From NCBI RefSeq assembly GCF_014304815.1, contig NZ_CP047958.1, positions 1,860,001-1,924,000 of the forward strand: DNA of 64,000 bases. The letters run 5' to 3'. The notes under the pieces were generated by a model, which saw only the letters and a program-made list of their open reading frames with translations, had not been told where the DNA came from and searched no databases. Both the position numbers and the translations under genes were made by a program. The DNA comes from Synechococcus sp. MIT S9220. GTDB taxonomy: Bacteria; Cyanobacteriota; Cyanobacteriia; PCC-6307; Cyanobiaceae. Positions 49,895 to 58,719 of the stretch are shown one piece after another. The number at the start of each line of letters is the position of its first letter. Position 1 is the stretch's first letter.

Positions 49895-50305
49895 ATGTCC
49901 CTCACCCTCCGCGTGCTGGCACCAGACCAGAGCGTGTTCGATGGCTCTGCTGATGAGGTCATTCTCCCCAGCACCACTGGGCAGCTGGGCATTCTTCCCG
50001 GCCACGTTTCACTTCTTGCAGCGCTTGATGTGGGCGTTTTGCGTGTCCGTGCGGACGGCGGCTGGAAATCCATCGCCCTGATGGGTGGGTTTGCGGAAGT
50101 GGAAGCGGATGATGTCACCGTGTTGGTGAACTCCGCTGAACTGGGAAGCTCGATTGATGGCAGTTCTGCTGAAAGCGAACTGCAGGCTGCACGTAGCGCA
50201 GTCAGCAAATTGGAAGGCCAGCCAACCTCGCCTGAAAAAGTGAAGGCCCAACAGAGCCTTAACCGCGCAAGAGCTCGTGCACAAGCAGCTATGAACCAGA
50301 AATAA
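49895..50305 (+). CDS. atpC: ATP synthase epsilon subunit
   Basis: Rotor subunit that links F1 and F0 and can inhibit ATP hydrolysis. In 136 residues: SLTLRVLAPDQSVFDGSADE, LPSTTGQLGILPGHVSLLAA, and the C-terminal helix pair SAESELQAARSAVSKL and KAQQSLNRARARAQAA. It follows atpD by 79 bases and ends just before the A+T-rich islet. Confidence 0.97.
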   Translation: MSLTLRVLAPDQSVFDGSADEVILPSTTGQLGILPGHVSLLAALDVGVLRVRADGGWKSIALMGGFAEVEADDVTVLVNSAELGSSIDGSSAESELQAARSAVSKLEGQPTSPEKVKAQQSLNRARARAQAAMNQK

Positions 50306-50337
50306 TTTAGCAACCAAAAAATCTTCATGATCAATTT

Positions 50338-50362
50338 AACCGGGAGATATTCCCGGTTTTTA
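50338..50362 (+). terminator. Intrinsic terminator of atpD-atpC
   Basis: Perfect 8-bp stem AACCGGGA (50338-50345) and TCCCGGTT (50351-50358), 5-base loop, then TTTA. It starts 33 bases after the atpC stop and marks the left edge of the A+T-rich islet. Confidence 0.8.
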
Positions 50363-50826
50363 TGCATTAATTTCAGGCAATAGACTTTGATACTATGCTA
50401 GTTCTCTTAATATCAATCAGCAGCCTTGTCAGTTAGAGACATGCATTAAAGCCTGCCGCCAAGATGCCTAAAGCATCATCAACGAAGAACAAGTTACAAA
50501 GATTTTGCCACCCTTCTCATCAACACGATTACCAATACTCTAACCCCAAGAAAAAATCAACTGATATTCTTAGTCGAACAAGCGGCAAGAATCTTGATCC
50601 GAATAGAAAAAGCAGATCAGAATAAGCAAGCCTCTATACAGCAAGAGCTCATACGAGACGCGGCAAGCTTGGCATATAGTTTTAGAAAACAGGCCTGAAA
50701 CTCATGAGCAACCACCAGCCATAAAAGTGATTACCAATGAGACCCTTCAACTCAAAGGATCTCTTATTCACGCAATTCTCGGCAATAGGCAATAAAATAA
50801 TCAAAAGCCATTCAAAATTACTACGC
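50363..50826. other. A+T-rich stretch without a firm gene
   Basis: About 460 bases, visibly richer in A+T than the flanks. It holds the left part of the islet and probably the promoter of the CapA-like lipoprotein gene. One reading frame is open from 50450 to 50698 and its second half (for example FLVEQAARILIRIEKADQ and QQELIRDAASLAYSFRKQA) looks like a helical protein, but it has no ATG or GTG and only TTG 50594 or CTG 50561 as starts. It may be a gene remnant. Another frame gives a 53-codon ORF from ATG 50464. Neither is firm. Confidence 0.4.
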
Positions 50827-51882
50827 ATGAAATCTAAACTGAAACTTGGCTTAGCGCTTAGCACATTTATAATTTGTGGGTGCGTCACAACTTCGCCATC
50901 CTTAACTGCAGAGACTGACATATCAGACTTTTACGAAAAAGCAGCTCCTAACGAAAACAGCAGCAAAGCCATTGAATTTACGTTTACTGCATTTGGTGAC
51001 TCGGGATGGGCAAAAACACATACAAGCCGGCCAATCTATGAAGGCGGCTTTAAACAAGCCTTTAAGCGATTTGACCCTAACAAAACCACACTTGGAGACA
51101 TTAATTACATTAACTGGGAAACAAGCATTGGCACACATTGCGAGCAATTCTGGAGCAAGTTATCTCCTAGCACCTATGCATTCTTAACACACCCCAAAGA
51201 ACTTGAAGATACCATTGACCTTGGATTCAATGTTATTGGATTGGCTAACAATCATACCTTTGACTGCCTTCGCTCAAAAGAAGGCAACGGACCATTGCAA
51301 ACCTATAATTTCGTCAAATCAATTCGAAGCCAAAATCCAAACATTGCCCTGAGTGGAGTTTACGAACAAAGGTTTCAAGAACCCATACAGAGCAATATCA
51401 AAACAAAACAAGGGATAGTCCCAATCACATTTGCGAGTGCTTATGTAGGAGGCAGCCAAAGCCATTGTGCAAATATGCTCTGTGTACTCAATTTGGGAGC
51501 AATCAAAAAGTCTTTTACTGACACGAGCAGGCTTAGAATTCTCGCCTTACACAGCTGGGATAAAGCAACTCACGCTAGGTTAAAAGCTGTATTAACAACC
51601 ATGATTCAAGAAAATATGATTGATATTGGCATAGGATCTGGTCCTCATATCAAGGAGCAGATTAAAATCGTAAAAACAAGCCAAGGAAATAAGATACTGG
51701 CAACAAGCCTTGGCAATTTCATTCATCCAAGCCTTTCAGCGCAAGCAAAAAATGTAGCTCTTCAATCAATCTGGAGCTTTAATGAACAAACAAAAACCTT
51801 CAAGCTTCTAGAAGCAAATGGGATAAAGATCAGCTGCGACGGAGGCGAGTGCGTCAACAAAGGCAGGCAACGTGTCTTTTAA
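50827..51882 (+). CDS. CapA-like (PGA_cap) lipoprotein
   Basis: A 351-residue protein that looks like a CapA-family member, a metallophosphatase-like fold first linked to poly-gamma-glutamate capsule synthesis. It begins MKSKLKLGLALSTFIICGCV, a lipoprotein signal with the lipobox Cys at about residue 19. CapA landmarks are TAFGDSGWAK, DINYINWETS (Asn-x-Glu), GLANNHTFDC (NNHxxD), LALHSWDKA and GSGPHIKEQI. A longer frame from 50737 exists, but the lipoprotein signal marks 50827. The gene is A+T-rich with many AAA/AAT codons, unlike its neighbours, which suggests acquisition. Convergent with the M23 gene, overlapping by 4 bases. Confidence 0.75.
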   Translation: MKSKLKLGLALSTFIICGCVTTSPSLTAETDISDFYEKAAPNENSSKAIEFTFTAFGDSGWAKTHTSRPIYEGGFKQAFKRFDPNKTTLGDINYINWETSIGTHCEQFWSKLSPSTYAFLTHPKELEDTIDLGFNVIGLANNHTFDCLRSKEGNGPLQTYNFVKSIRSQNPNIALSGVYEQRFQEPIQSNIKTKQGIVPITFASAYVGGSQSHCANMLCVLNLGAIKKSFTDTSRLRILALHSWDKATHARLKAVLTTMIQENMIDIGIGSGPHIKEQIKIVKTSQGNKILATSLGNFIHPSLSAQAKNVALQSIWSFNEQTKTFKLLEANGIKISCDGGECVNKGRQRVF

Positions 51883-52631
51883 ACATTATTCTGAACATTC
51901 ATCTTGCCCAGAAATATTTCTGGATCCAGTGCGATTCCCTTTGGATCTCTAATCTCAAAATGGAGATGAGGACCAGTACTTCGCCCAGTATTTCCCATTT
52001 TTGCGATCACATCACCCCGAATAACAGCCTCACCAACTCGAACAAGAACCTCATCGCAATGCGCATAACGAGTCCTGTACCCATCAGGATGCTGAATTTC
52101 GACCATCAGCCCATAGGCACCTAAATACTCTGCGAAAACCACACGCCCAAACCGTGAAGCATGAATTGCTGTTCCAATGTGATTAGCAATATCAATTCCT
52201 GAATGATGCCGAGACCAGCGTGGCCCAAAGCCCGAGGTGAAAACACCTGAAGCAGGTAGAGAATAGGCCTTCAGCGACAACTCATTCAGGTAGTCGGCAA
52301 AGGATGCAAACGAACAGACTTGAGCAAGTGAATCGGGCGCCTCTCCAAAGCTTGCAGCAGCCCAAGCAGATTCAAGCAGCGAGGCAGAAGCAACTTCGAC
52401 TGCGGCAGACTCATTAAAACAATGCTGCTCAAACAAAGCGACCATGGATCGCTTATTCAATAGTGGGGAAGAAGCCTGAAATACATTTTTCCCGCTCTTG
52501 CCGAGGAGGTCTGATCTCTCAGAATTCTGAATCCTTAATGGAGCGAGTCTGTTCAAAATCTCCATGCTTGATGTCACTGCGAATGTTGCAGAGGAGAGCC
52601 CAAGCGCGAGAAAAGAAGAGAAAGAAATCAA
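51879..52631 (-). CDS. M23 (LytM-type) peptidase, probably exported
   Basis: A 250-residue protein ending in an M23 domain. Zinc ligands are seen in HHSGIDIANHIG (HxxxD), TRYAHCDEVLVRVGEAV and GPHLHFEIRDPKGIAL (HxH), the full set for a Zn endopeptidase that cuts peptidoglycan cross-links. The N-terminus (SFSSFLALGLSSATFAVTS) looks like a signal peptide. The only start is TTG at 52631; upstream the frame is open but without ATG or GTG. The gene shares the lower G+C of the islet. Confidence 0.75.
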   Translation of the reverse strand: MISFSSFLALGLSSATFAVTSSMEILNRLAPLRIQNSERSDLLGKSGKNVFQASSPLLNKRSMVALFEQHCFNESAAVEVASASLLESAWAAASFGEAPDSLAQVCSFASFADYLNELSLKAYSLPASGVFTSGFGPRWSRHHSGIDIANHIGTAIHASRFGRVVFAEYLGAYGLMVEIQHPDGYRTRYAHCDEVLVRVGEAVIRGDVIAKMGNTGRSTGPHLHFEIRDPKGIALDPEIFLGKMNVQNNV

Positions 52632-52700
52632 CCCATTAAAAATATTTCGTGAGAGTGTAACAGACTATTGCGGAGATCCGACGTTCAAATTCGCGAGGAT

Positions 52701-52718
52701 TGGTGATCAATATCACCA
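52701..52718. promoter_or_regulatory. Possible operator palindrome
   Basis: TGGTGAT-CAAT-ATCACCA, a perfect 7-bp inverted repeat with a 4-base spacer, 70 bases upstream of the M23 start and 25 bases before the small plus-strand ORF. It looks like a site for a dimeric regulator, but the partner is unknown. Confidence 0.3.
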
Positions 52719-52742
52719 TCGAAGAATCAAGCAATCATTCTG

Positions 52743-52937
52743 ATGAATGGCGGCATCAAAACCCACTCATCGAAGACCCACCTTGAAGCAACACACTATT
52801 CCAGGCTGCAGGCAACAAGAGCCAAGCATCGCCGCAAACAATCAATTCAAATCAGCGTCGAGCAGGCATTCCGAATCATCCAATCGTTGCGACAAAGACT
52901 GCATGAAAATCTCCCTAAAAACGATTTCTCGACATAA
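52743..52937 (+). CDS. Possible small protein, doubtful
   Basis: A 64-codon ORF from ATG 52743 in the islet. The second half, QSIQISVEQAFRIIQSLRQR, is a plausible amphipathic basic helix; the first half is His- and Thr-rich and less convincing. A hairpin follows 5 bases after the stop, but its T-run points to the minus strand. No family is recognised. It could be spurious. Confidence 0.3.
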   Translation: MNGGIKTHSSKTHLEATHYSRLQATRAKHRRKQSIQISVEQAFRIIQSLRQRLHENLPKNDFST

Positions 52938-52963
52938 AAAAAGCAGGCAATTGATTGCCTGCT
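52936..52963 (-). terminator. Intrinsic terminator of the PSRP-3 gene
   Basis: Stem AGCAGGCAA/TTGCCTGCT (52942-52963) with a 4-base loop; on the minus strand it is followed by TTTTTT (52941-52936). It lies about 30 bases after the PSRP-3 stop and marks the right edge of the islet. Confidence 0.8.
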
Positions 52964-52992
52964 GAACTCGACACAATGCTGATTGAGCTGAA

Positions 52993-53532
<540 letters not shown>

Positions 53533-53576
53533 TCAAGGACAAAGAACTAACCTACCAGCCGCCAAAACCCATCCCC

Positions 53577-54380
53577 CTGGACCGGCACGCATCCACCAGC
53601 CAGCTTCTGCTGTTCGATATCGACGGAGTGATCCGTGATGTGTCTGGCAGTTATCGCAAAGCCCTCCAGGCAACCGTTGAGCACTACAGCGGCTGGCTGC
53701 CGGCTCCGGCCTGCATTGATGCTCTCAAGGGCGAAGGACGCTGGAACAACGACTGGGATGCAAGCCTCGAGCTGCTGCGCAGGCACGGCACATCACTGCC
53801 AGCCAGGCACGACCTGATCGATGTCTTCAGCAATTTCTATTTTGGCGGCGATCCCGATGGCGATCCAGGCGCATGGACGGGGTACATCAGCGATGAACCC
53901 TTACGGGTACAACGCGACTTCTTTACCGCGCTGGACCAGAACGGCTGGGGTTGGGGTTTCGTGAGTGGCGCGGAACCTCCCTCGGCACGCTTCGTGCTGC
54001 AGCAGCGTCTGGAACTGGTCAATCCCCCCCTGATCGCCATGGGCGATGCCCCTGACAAACCTGACCCCACAGGTCTTGTGCAACTCAGCGACAGACTTTT
54101 ACCCCGTCGCAGTGGAGGCGTTGTCGCCTACCTGGGTGACACGGTTGCTGATGTTCAGACTGTTCTCAACGCCAGAACCCAACGACCCGATCGGCAGTGG
54201 ATCAGTCTCGCAGTGTCACCACCACATCTTCTGCCCGGAAGTCAGGAACGAAGCGCTTATGAGCAGCAGCTGATGTCCGCCGGTGCGGATCTGATCCTGC
54301 CCAGTACTGAAGCAGCGATCCAATGGTCGAAGGGCAGCCAAGGAGCTGACAGCCATGGGCACTCAGCGTCCATTCGCTGA
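53577..54380 (+). CDS. HAD-superfamily hydrolase (TIGR01548-type), unusual start
   Basis: A haloacid-dehalogenase-type phosphatase. HAD motif I is LLFDIDGVIRDVSGSYRKAL, coded at about 53607-53660, and motif III/IV region GVVAYLGDTVADVQTVLNA is near the end. Motif I starts upstream of the first ATG/GTG/TTG, so the gene needs a start before 53628 but has no standard codon in frame; CTG at 53577 is the best candidate. The family is common in marine picocyanobacteria; substrates are unknown. About 267 residues. Confidence 0.8.
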   Translation: MDRHASTSQLLLFDIDGVIRDVSGSYRKALQATVEHYSGWLPAPACIDALKGEGRWNNDWDASLELLRRHGTSLPARHDLIDVFSNFYFGGDPDGDPGAWTGYISDEPLRVQRDFFTALDQNGWGWGFVSGAEPPSARFVLQQRLELVNPPLIAMGDAPDKPDPTGLVQLSDRLLPRRSGGVVAYLGDTVADVQTVLNARTQRPDRQWISLAVSPPHLLPGSQERSAYEQQLMSAGADLILPSTEAAIQWSKGSQGADSHGHSASIR

Positions 54381-54393
54381 CGCAGTCCGACCG

Positions 54394-55746
54394 TTAGCGC
54401 TCCATGTCTGCAACCGCCTTGAGAGCTCCGGCAGTGAGTACTTCATGACCACAGGAGACGTCCTCAAGGTCCCTGACCGCGACATCGTCCTCAATGCGGA
54501 TACCGATCCCCTTCCAGCGCTCGTCAATCGCAGGCTGTCCTTCGGGAACCGCAAGACGGTCACTGATGTAGAGACCAGGCTCCACCGTTAGGACGATGCC
54601 TGGTTCCAGCTGCACATGATGCTCGCCGAGCCGATAGGCACCGACGTCGTGAACATCCAGCCCGAGCCAGTGGCCAGTTCGATGCATGTACAGATGCCGG
54701 TAGCTTCCCTGCTCGATCAAGCCATCCACCTCTCCCACCAACAGTCCCAGATCCACAAGACCCTGCACCAGAACATGCACAGCCGCGTCATGCACGTCCT
54801 CGGCGGTGTGACCGGGTTTGACCATGGCAATCGCTGCTTCCTGTGCCTCAAGCACCAGGGAATAAAGCTCCCGCTGCTCTCCACTGAAACGGCCGCTCAC
54901 CGGAAATGTCCGTGTGATGTCGCCGTTGTAGTAGTCGCGGAGGGAGCAGCCGGCGTCAATGAGCAGGAGATCCCCGTCCTGTAGGACTGCACTGTTGTCG
55001 ATGTAGTGCAGCACGCAGGCGTTGTCGCCGCCGGCAACGATCGAGCCGTAGGCGGCTCCACGGGCTCCCAGCTCGAGGAAATGCTGTTCGATCAGAGCCT
55101 GAATTGTCCGCTCGGTCATTCCGGGATGCACGGCAGCCCTGGCCAGCTCATGGGCGGAGGCGGAGATCCTGCACGCCTCACGGAGCCGTTCCAGCTCAGC
55201 GGGTTGCTTGCGCAAGCGCATCCGATGCAGCAGCGGGCAGGGCGCCACCAGAGCCTGTGCGGCACTGCCGGTGCGTGAAACCCGATCGAGCTGCGCACCC
55301 CACGAACGCAACACCAGAGGTTCGATCGATGGATGACTACCAACACGAAAGGCGATGCCTTCCGCACCATCGAGGTACTGAGGAAGCAGGGCATCGAGCT
55401 CCACGCGCGGATGGGAGAGATCAGCTCCGAAGCGCTCCACCGCACCCTCACAACCCCAGCGCCGACCGGTCCAGACCTCAGCAGCAGGCTCGCGGGGATT
55501 CACGAAGAGCACAAACCGCTCACCCTCAGGGCGATGTGGCAGGAACAGGGCCACGGCATCGGGCTCATCAAACCCTGTCAGATACCAGAAATCGCTGTTC
55601 TGGCGAAACGGCCACTCCGTATCCGCATGGTGTGTGACCAGCGTCGCGGCAGGGATCACCGCGGCGACCCCGCCCAGTTCAGCCAGGAACCGCTCACGCC
55701 GATCCGCGAACAGCTGAGCATCAAAAACAGGGGCGAGATCAGCCAC
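54394..55746 (-). CDS. pepP: Xaa-Pro aminopeptidase (M24)
   Basis: Removes N-terminal residues before proline, with two Mn ions. The M24 metal site is complete: LLLIDAGCSLRDYYNGDITR (two Asp), MHRTGHWLGLDVHDVG (His), LTVEPGLYIS and IGIRIEDDVAV (Glu). N-terminal creatinase-like domain at FRQNSDFWYLTGFDEPDAVA. About 450 residues. GTG at 55746 is used because the residues before it in the open frame (TTG 55788) do not look homologous; this is uncertain. Confidence 0.9.
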   Translation of the reverse strand: MADLAPVFDAQLFADRRERFLAELGGVAAVIPAATLVTHHADTEWPFRQNSDFWYLTGFDEPDAVALFLPHRPEGERFVLFVNPREPAAEVWTGRRWGCEGAVERFGADLSHPRVELDALLPQYLDGAEGIAFRVGSHPSIEPLVLRSWGAQLDRVSRTGSAAQALVAPCPLLHRMRLRKQPAELERLREACRISASAHELARAAVHPGMTERTIQALIEQHFLELGARGAAYGSIVAGGDNACVLHYIDNSAVLQDGDLLLIDAGCSLRDYYNGDITRTFPVSGRFSGEQRELYSLVLEAQEAAIAMVKPGHTAEDVHDAAVHVLVQGLVDLGLLVGEVDGLIEQGSYRHLYMHRTGHWLGLDVHDVGAYRLGEHHVQLEPGIVLTVEPGLYISDRLAVPEGQPAIDERWKGIGIRIEDDVAVRDLEDVSCGHEVLTAGALKAVADMER

Positions 55747-55799
55747 GACAGAGACAGGGCACCGGAGAAACGTCAGGATGGCAGTCAAAGCGCCCGAGC

Positions 55800-56813
55800 A
55801 TGACCTCCGACCTGCTGATCCTTCTCTTGTTGGTGGTGGTGGTGCTGACCGGATCCGCCCTCTGCTCCGGAGTGGAAGCAGCGCTGCTCACCGTGAATCC
55901 GGTGCGCGTGCATGAACTTGCAGCCCGGCCGAAACCGGTAGCCGGAGCACGCAGGCTGGCCCAGCTAAGGCTGCGTCTGGGTCGGACTCTGTCGGTGCTG
56001 GCAATCACCAACAACGGCTTCAACATCTTCGGAAGCCTGATGCTCGGTGGCTACGCCTCCTGGGTGTTCACGGAAAAGATGGACGCGGGCAATGGAGCTC
56101 TGGCTCTGTTCTCGGTCAGCCTCACGGTTCTGGTGATCCTGCTTGGGGAGATCCTGCCCAAAGCGATCGGAAGCCGCCTGGCATTGCCGGTCTCCCTGGC
56201 AAGCGCTCCGGTTCTGCATTGGCTGGGCGTGATCATGCGACCACTGGTGCTACTGCTGGAGCGACTGCTTCCGGCGATTACCGAAGAGAGTGAGATCAGC
56301 ACGGATGAGGAAGAGATCCGGCTGCTGGCAAAACTCGGATCTCAGAAAGGGCAGATCGAGGCCGATGAAGCCGCAATGATCTCCAAGGTCTTCCTGCTCA
56401 ATGACCTCACTGCGCGTGATCTGATGACACCGCGAGTGGCAGCTCCAACACTGGATGGCGCCTGCAACATCGAGAAGTTGCGTGTTGAACTGCTTGAAAA
56501 CGAAGCGCAGTGGTGGGTGGTCCTGGGTGACGCGGTGGACAAGGTTCTAGGCGTCGCCAACCGTGACCGTTTGCTGAGCGCCCTGGTGCGCAACAAGGGA
56601 CATCTCACGCCAGCCGATCTCAGTGAGCCGGCTGAGTTCGTTCCCGAAATGATCCGAGCCGACCGCCTGCTGACCGGCTTCCATCGCGACAACAGCGGTG
56701 TACGGGTCGTGGTGGATGAATTCGGTGGCTTCGTTGGCGTGATTGGCCCGGAGGCCGTACTGGCCGTTCTGGCCGGCTGGTGGAGAAAGACCTCAGGCGA
56801 GGTAGCGCCATGA
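55800..56813 (+). CDS. CNNM/CorC-type membrane protein (DUF21 plus CBS-like)
   Basis: A 337-residue protein with an N-terminal DUF21 membrane domain, about 5-28 (LILLLLVVVVLTGSALCSG), 66-88, 99-120 with ILLGEILPKAIGSRLALP (the conserved EILPK), then a cytosolic region with DLMTPRV and two weak CBS-like repeats. Family members are linked to Mg or Na export; the CorC_HlyC domain at the C-terminus is absent or very short. Its stop overlaps the next start (ATGA). Confidence 0.82.
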   Translation: MTSDLLILLLLVVVVLTGSALCSGVEAALLTVNPVRVHELAARPKPVAGARRLAQLRLRLGRTLSVLAITNNGFNIFGSLMLGGYASWVFTEKMDAGNGALALFSVSLTVLVILLGEILPKAIGSRLALPVSLASAPVLHWLGVIMRPLVLLLERLLPAITEESEISTDEEEIRLLAKLGSQKGQIEADEAAMISKVFLLNDLTARDLMTPRVAAPTLDGACNIEKLRVELLENEAQWWVVLGDAVDKVLGVANRDRLLSALVRNKGHLTPADLSEPAEFVPEMIRADRLLTGFHRDNSGVRVVVDEFGGFVGVIGPEAVLAVLAGWWRKTSGEVAP

Positions 56814-58120
56814 GGGCCATGGAGGATCGCTGCAGAGATCTGCTGCAGGGTTGGAGAGACAAGCTTGAACTGAATCGGCGCGAACAGGGTCTTCTGGCCG
56901 GCGCGCTCCAGCTTCTGGATCGCCAGCTTGAACGCCTGGATCAAAGCAGGCTTCGGATCTCGGTCTTCGGCCGAGTGGGCGTCGGCAAGTCCAGCTTGGT
57001 GAATGCCCTGGTCGGTCAGCAGCTGATGGCCACGGATGTGGCCCACGGCTGCACGCGTCAGCAGCAGGCCGTGGCTTGGCCAAGAACTGTTCCAGGCCTG
57101 CTGATCGTCGAACTGGTCGACACCCCTGGCATCGACGAAGTGGATGGTCCGGCTCGGGCCCGACTGGCGGCCAGGGTGGCGCTGCATGCCGATCTGGTGC
57201 TTCTCGTACTGGACGGCGACATCACACGTGTGGAACTTGAGGCCCTGGATACGCTCCAGACCATGGGCAAGCCGGTGTTGACGGTGCTGAACCGCAGCGA
57301 TTGCTGGCCAGAGGATCAACTACCGGATCTGCTGCGCAGCATCCACAGCCGACTTCCAGCAGGACTGCCGACTCCACTGGCGGTGTCCGCCGCACCGCGC
57401 CGGGCTGTTCAACTGAGCGATGGCCGCATCCGCAGCCGTGAGCAACCGGCCGACGTGGACGCACTGGCGAGCGGTCTCAGCCGTCTGCTTGAACAACACG
57501 GTCAGAGCCTGCTGTTGCTGAACAGCCTGAAGCAGGCCACACGCATTCAGCAACAGCTGGAGACAGGCAGATTGCAGCGACGCCGGAGGGAAGCCCAGGG
57601 ACTGATCGGGCGCTACGCCGCGCTCAAGGCCACCGGCGTTGCTGCCAACCCGCTGCTGCTTTTGGATCTGGCTGGGGGATTCGCCTGTGATGCGGCCCTT
57701 GTCCGCCAGCTTTGCTCTCTGTATGGCCTTCCTCTTGGGGGACCAGCGGCCCGCAAATTGATCCGCCAACTGAGTGGACAGAACGCTCTGCTGGGGGGAG
57801 CACAGCTGGGGCTCCAGGTCGTCTTGGGCGCGTTGCGCCAGCTGTTGCTGCTGGCCGCACCCTTCAGTGCTGGCCTGACACTGGCCCCTGCCGCACCCGT
57901 GGCCCTGGCCCAGGCGGCACTGGCCGTGCACACGACACGACGCACTGGTCGGATGACGGCACGCTGGCTACTGGAGGAACGGGGCCGAGGGCGCCGACTT
58001 CAGCCAGGGCCAGCCACTCTGATGCGACGGCTTGCACAGTCGGATCACGGCATCGTCGAGCTGATGCAGGAGTGGCCCCAGCAGCAGACACGTCCACCGC
58101 TGCCCTCGCTGTTGCCCTGA
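56810..58120 (+). CDS. Era-like GTPase with membrane-spanning C-terminal region
   Basis: A 436-residue protein. G1 is RISVFGRVGVGKSSLVNALV (about 50-69), G3 VDTPGIDEVDG, G4 VLNRSDCWPED. The C-terminal part has hydrophobic stretches (AAPFSAGLTLAPAAPVALAQ and PLLLLDLAGGFACDAALV), so it may sit at a membrane, as in cyanobacterial GTPases with a DUF697-like region. ATG at 56810 overlaps the stop of the CNNM gene, so the pair is coupled; nadD follows after 2 bases. Confidence 0.8.
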   Translation: MRAMEDRCRDLLQGWRDKLELNRREQGLLAGALQLLDRQLERLDQSRLRISVFGRVGVGKSSLVNALVGQQLMATDVAHGCTRQQQAVAWPRTVPGLLIVELVDTPGIDEVDGPARARLAARVALHADLVLLVLDGDITRVELEALDTLQTMGKPVLTVLNRSDCWPEDQLPDLLRSIHSRLPAGLPTPLAVSAAPRRAVQLSDGRIRSREQPADVDALASGLSRLLEQHGQSLLLLNSLKQATRIQQQLETGRLQRRRREAQGLIGRYAALKATGVAANPLLLLDLAGGFACDAALVRQLCSLYGLPLGGPAARKLIRQLSGQNALLGGAQLGLQVVLGALRQLLLLAAPFSAGLTLAPAAPVALAQAALAVHTTRRTGRMTARWLLEERGRGRRLQPGPATLMRRLAQSDHGIVELMQEWPQQQTRPPLPSLLP

Positions 58121-58122
58121 CC

Positions 58123-58713
58123 ATGGCGACAACGGCCAGAGCTGAGATTGCACTGCTCGGAACCAGTGCCGACCCTCCGACCGTGGGCCATCAGGCGCTG
58201 CTGGAAGGACTGTTAACCCAGTTTGACCGAGTCGCCACATGGGCCAGTGACAACCCGATGAAACGCCATGACGCCGATCTTGCTCAGCGTTTTGACCTGC
58301 TGAAAACCCTGGTTGAGTCGATCGCGAGCCCCCGGCTTCAACTGGCCCAGGAGCTGAGCAGCCCCTTTGCCGTTACAACACTGAAACGAGCCAGCGAACG
58401 TTGGCCTGACCACCGCCTCTGTTTTGTCGTGGGAAGCGATCTCGCTCAACAGATCCCAGCATGGAAAGAGTCTCAGCGCATGTTGCAGCAATGCAATCTC
58501 GGCATCGTGCCCCGTGAGGGATGGCCCCTGGAACCGTGCACTTTGGAGACCCTTCGCCAGATGGGTGCAGCTGCGCGAGTGCTGCCTCTGGTGATTCCCG
58601 CGGCTGCCAGTTCACAGGTGAAACAAAAGCAGAAACGACATCAGGTGCCGGAATGCCTCTGGCCGCTGCTGCTGAAGCACAATCTTTATGGCTTCAATGC
58701 CACCAACCCTTGA
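58123..58713 (+). CDS. nadD: Nicotinate-nucleotide adenylyltransferase, variant HxGH
   Basis: Makes deamido-NAD from nicotinate mononucleotide and ATP. About 196 residues starting ALLGTSADPPTVGHQALLEG, a form of the GxFDPxHxGH nucleotidyltransferase motif in which the first His is replaced by Thr (PPTVGH). The usual ISSTxIR motif also seems altered (IPAAASSQVKQKQK). VVGSDLAQQIPAW matches the GAD-binding loop. Directly upstream of nadE with 6 bases between, which supports NAD synthesis. Confidence 0.82.
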   Translation: MATTARAEIALLGTSADPPTVGHQALLEGLLTQFDRVATWASDNPMKRHDADLAQRFDLLKTLVESIASPRLQLAQELSSPFAVTTLKRASERWPDHRLCFVVGSDLAQQIPAWKESQRMLQQCNLGIVPREGWPLEPCTLETLRQMGAAARVLPLVIPAAASSQVKQKQKRHQVPECLWPLLLKHNLYGFNATNP

Positions 58714-58719
58714 GTGCCG

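Noticed and set aside
56342-57319. 325-residue minus-strand frame over the CNNM and GTPase genes
   Set aside because: Crosses the junction of two clear plus-strand genes and has a low-complexity Ser/Arg/Thr C-terminus.
57712-58122. Long N-terminal extension of nadD
   Set aside because: It runs out of frame through the GTPase gene; nadD begins at ATG 58123 two bases after the GTPase stop.
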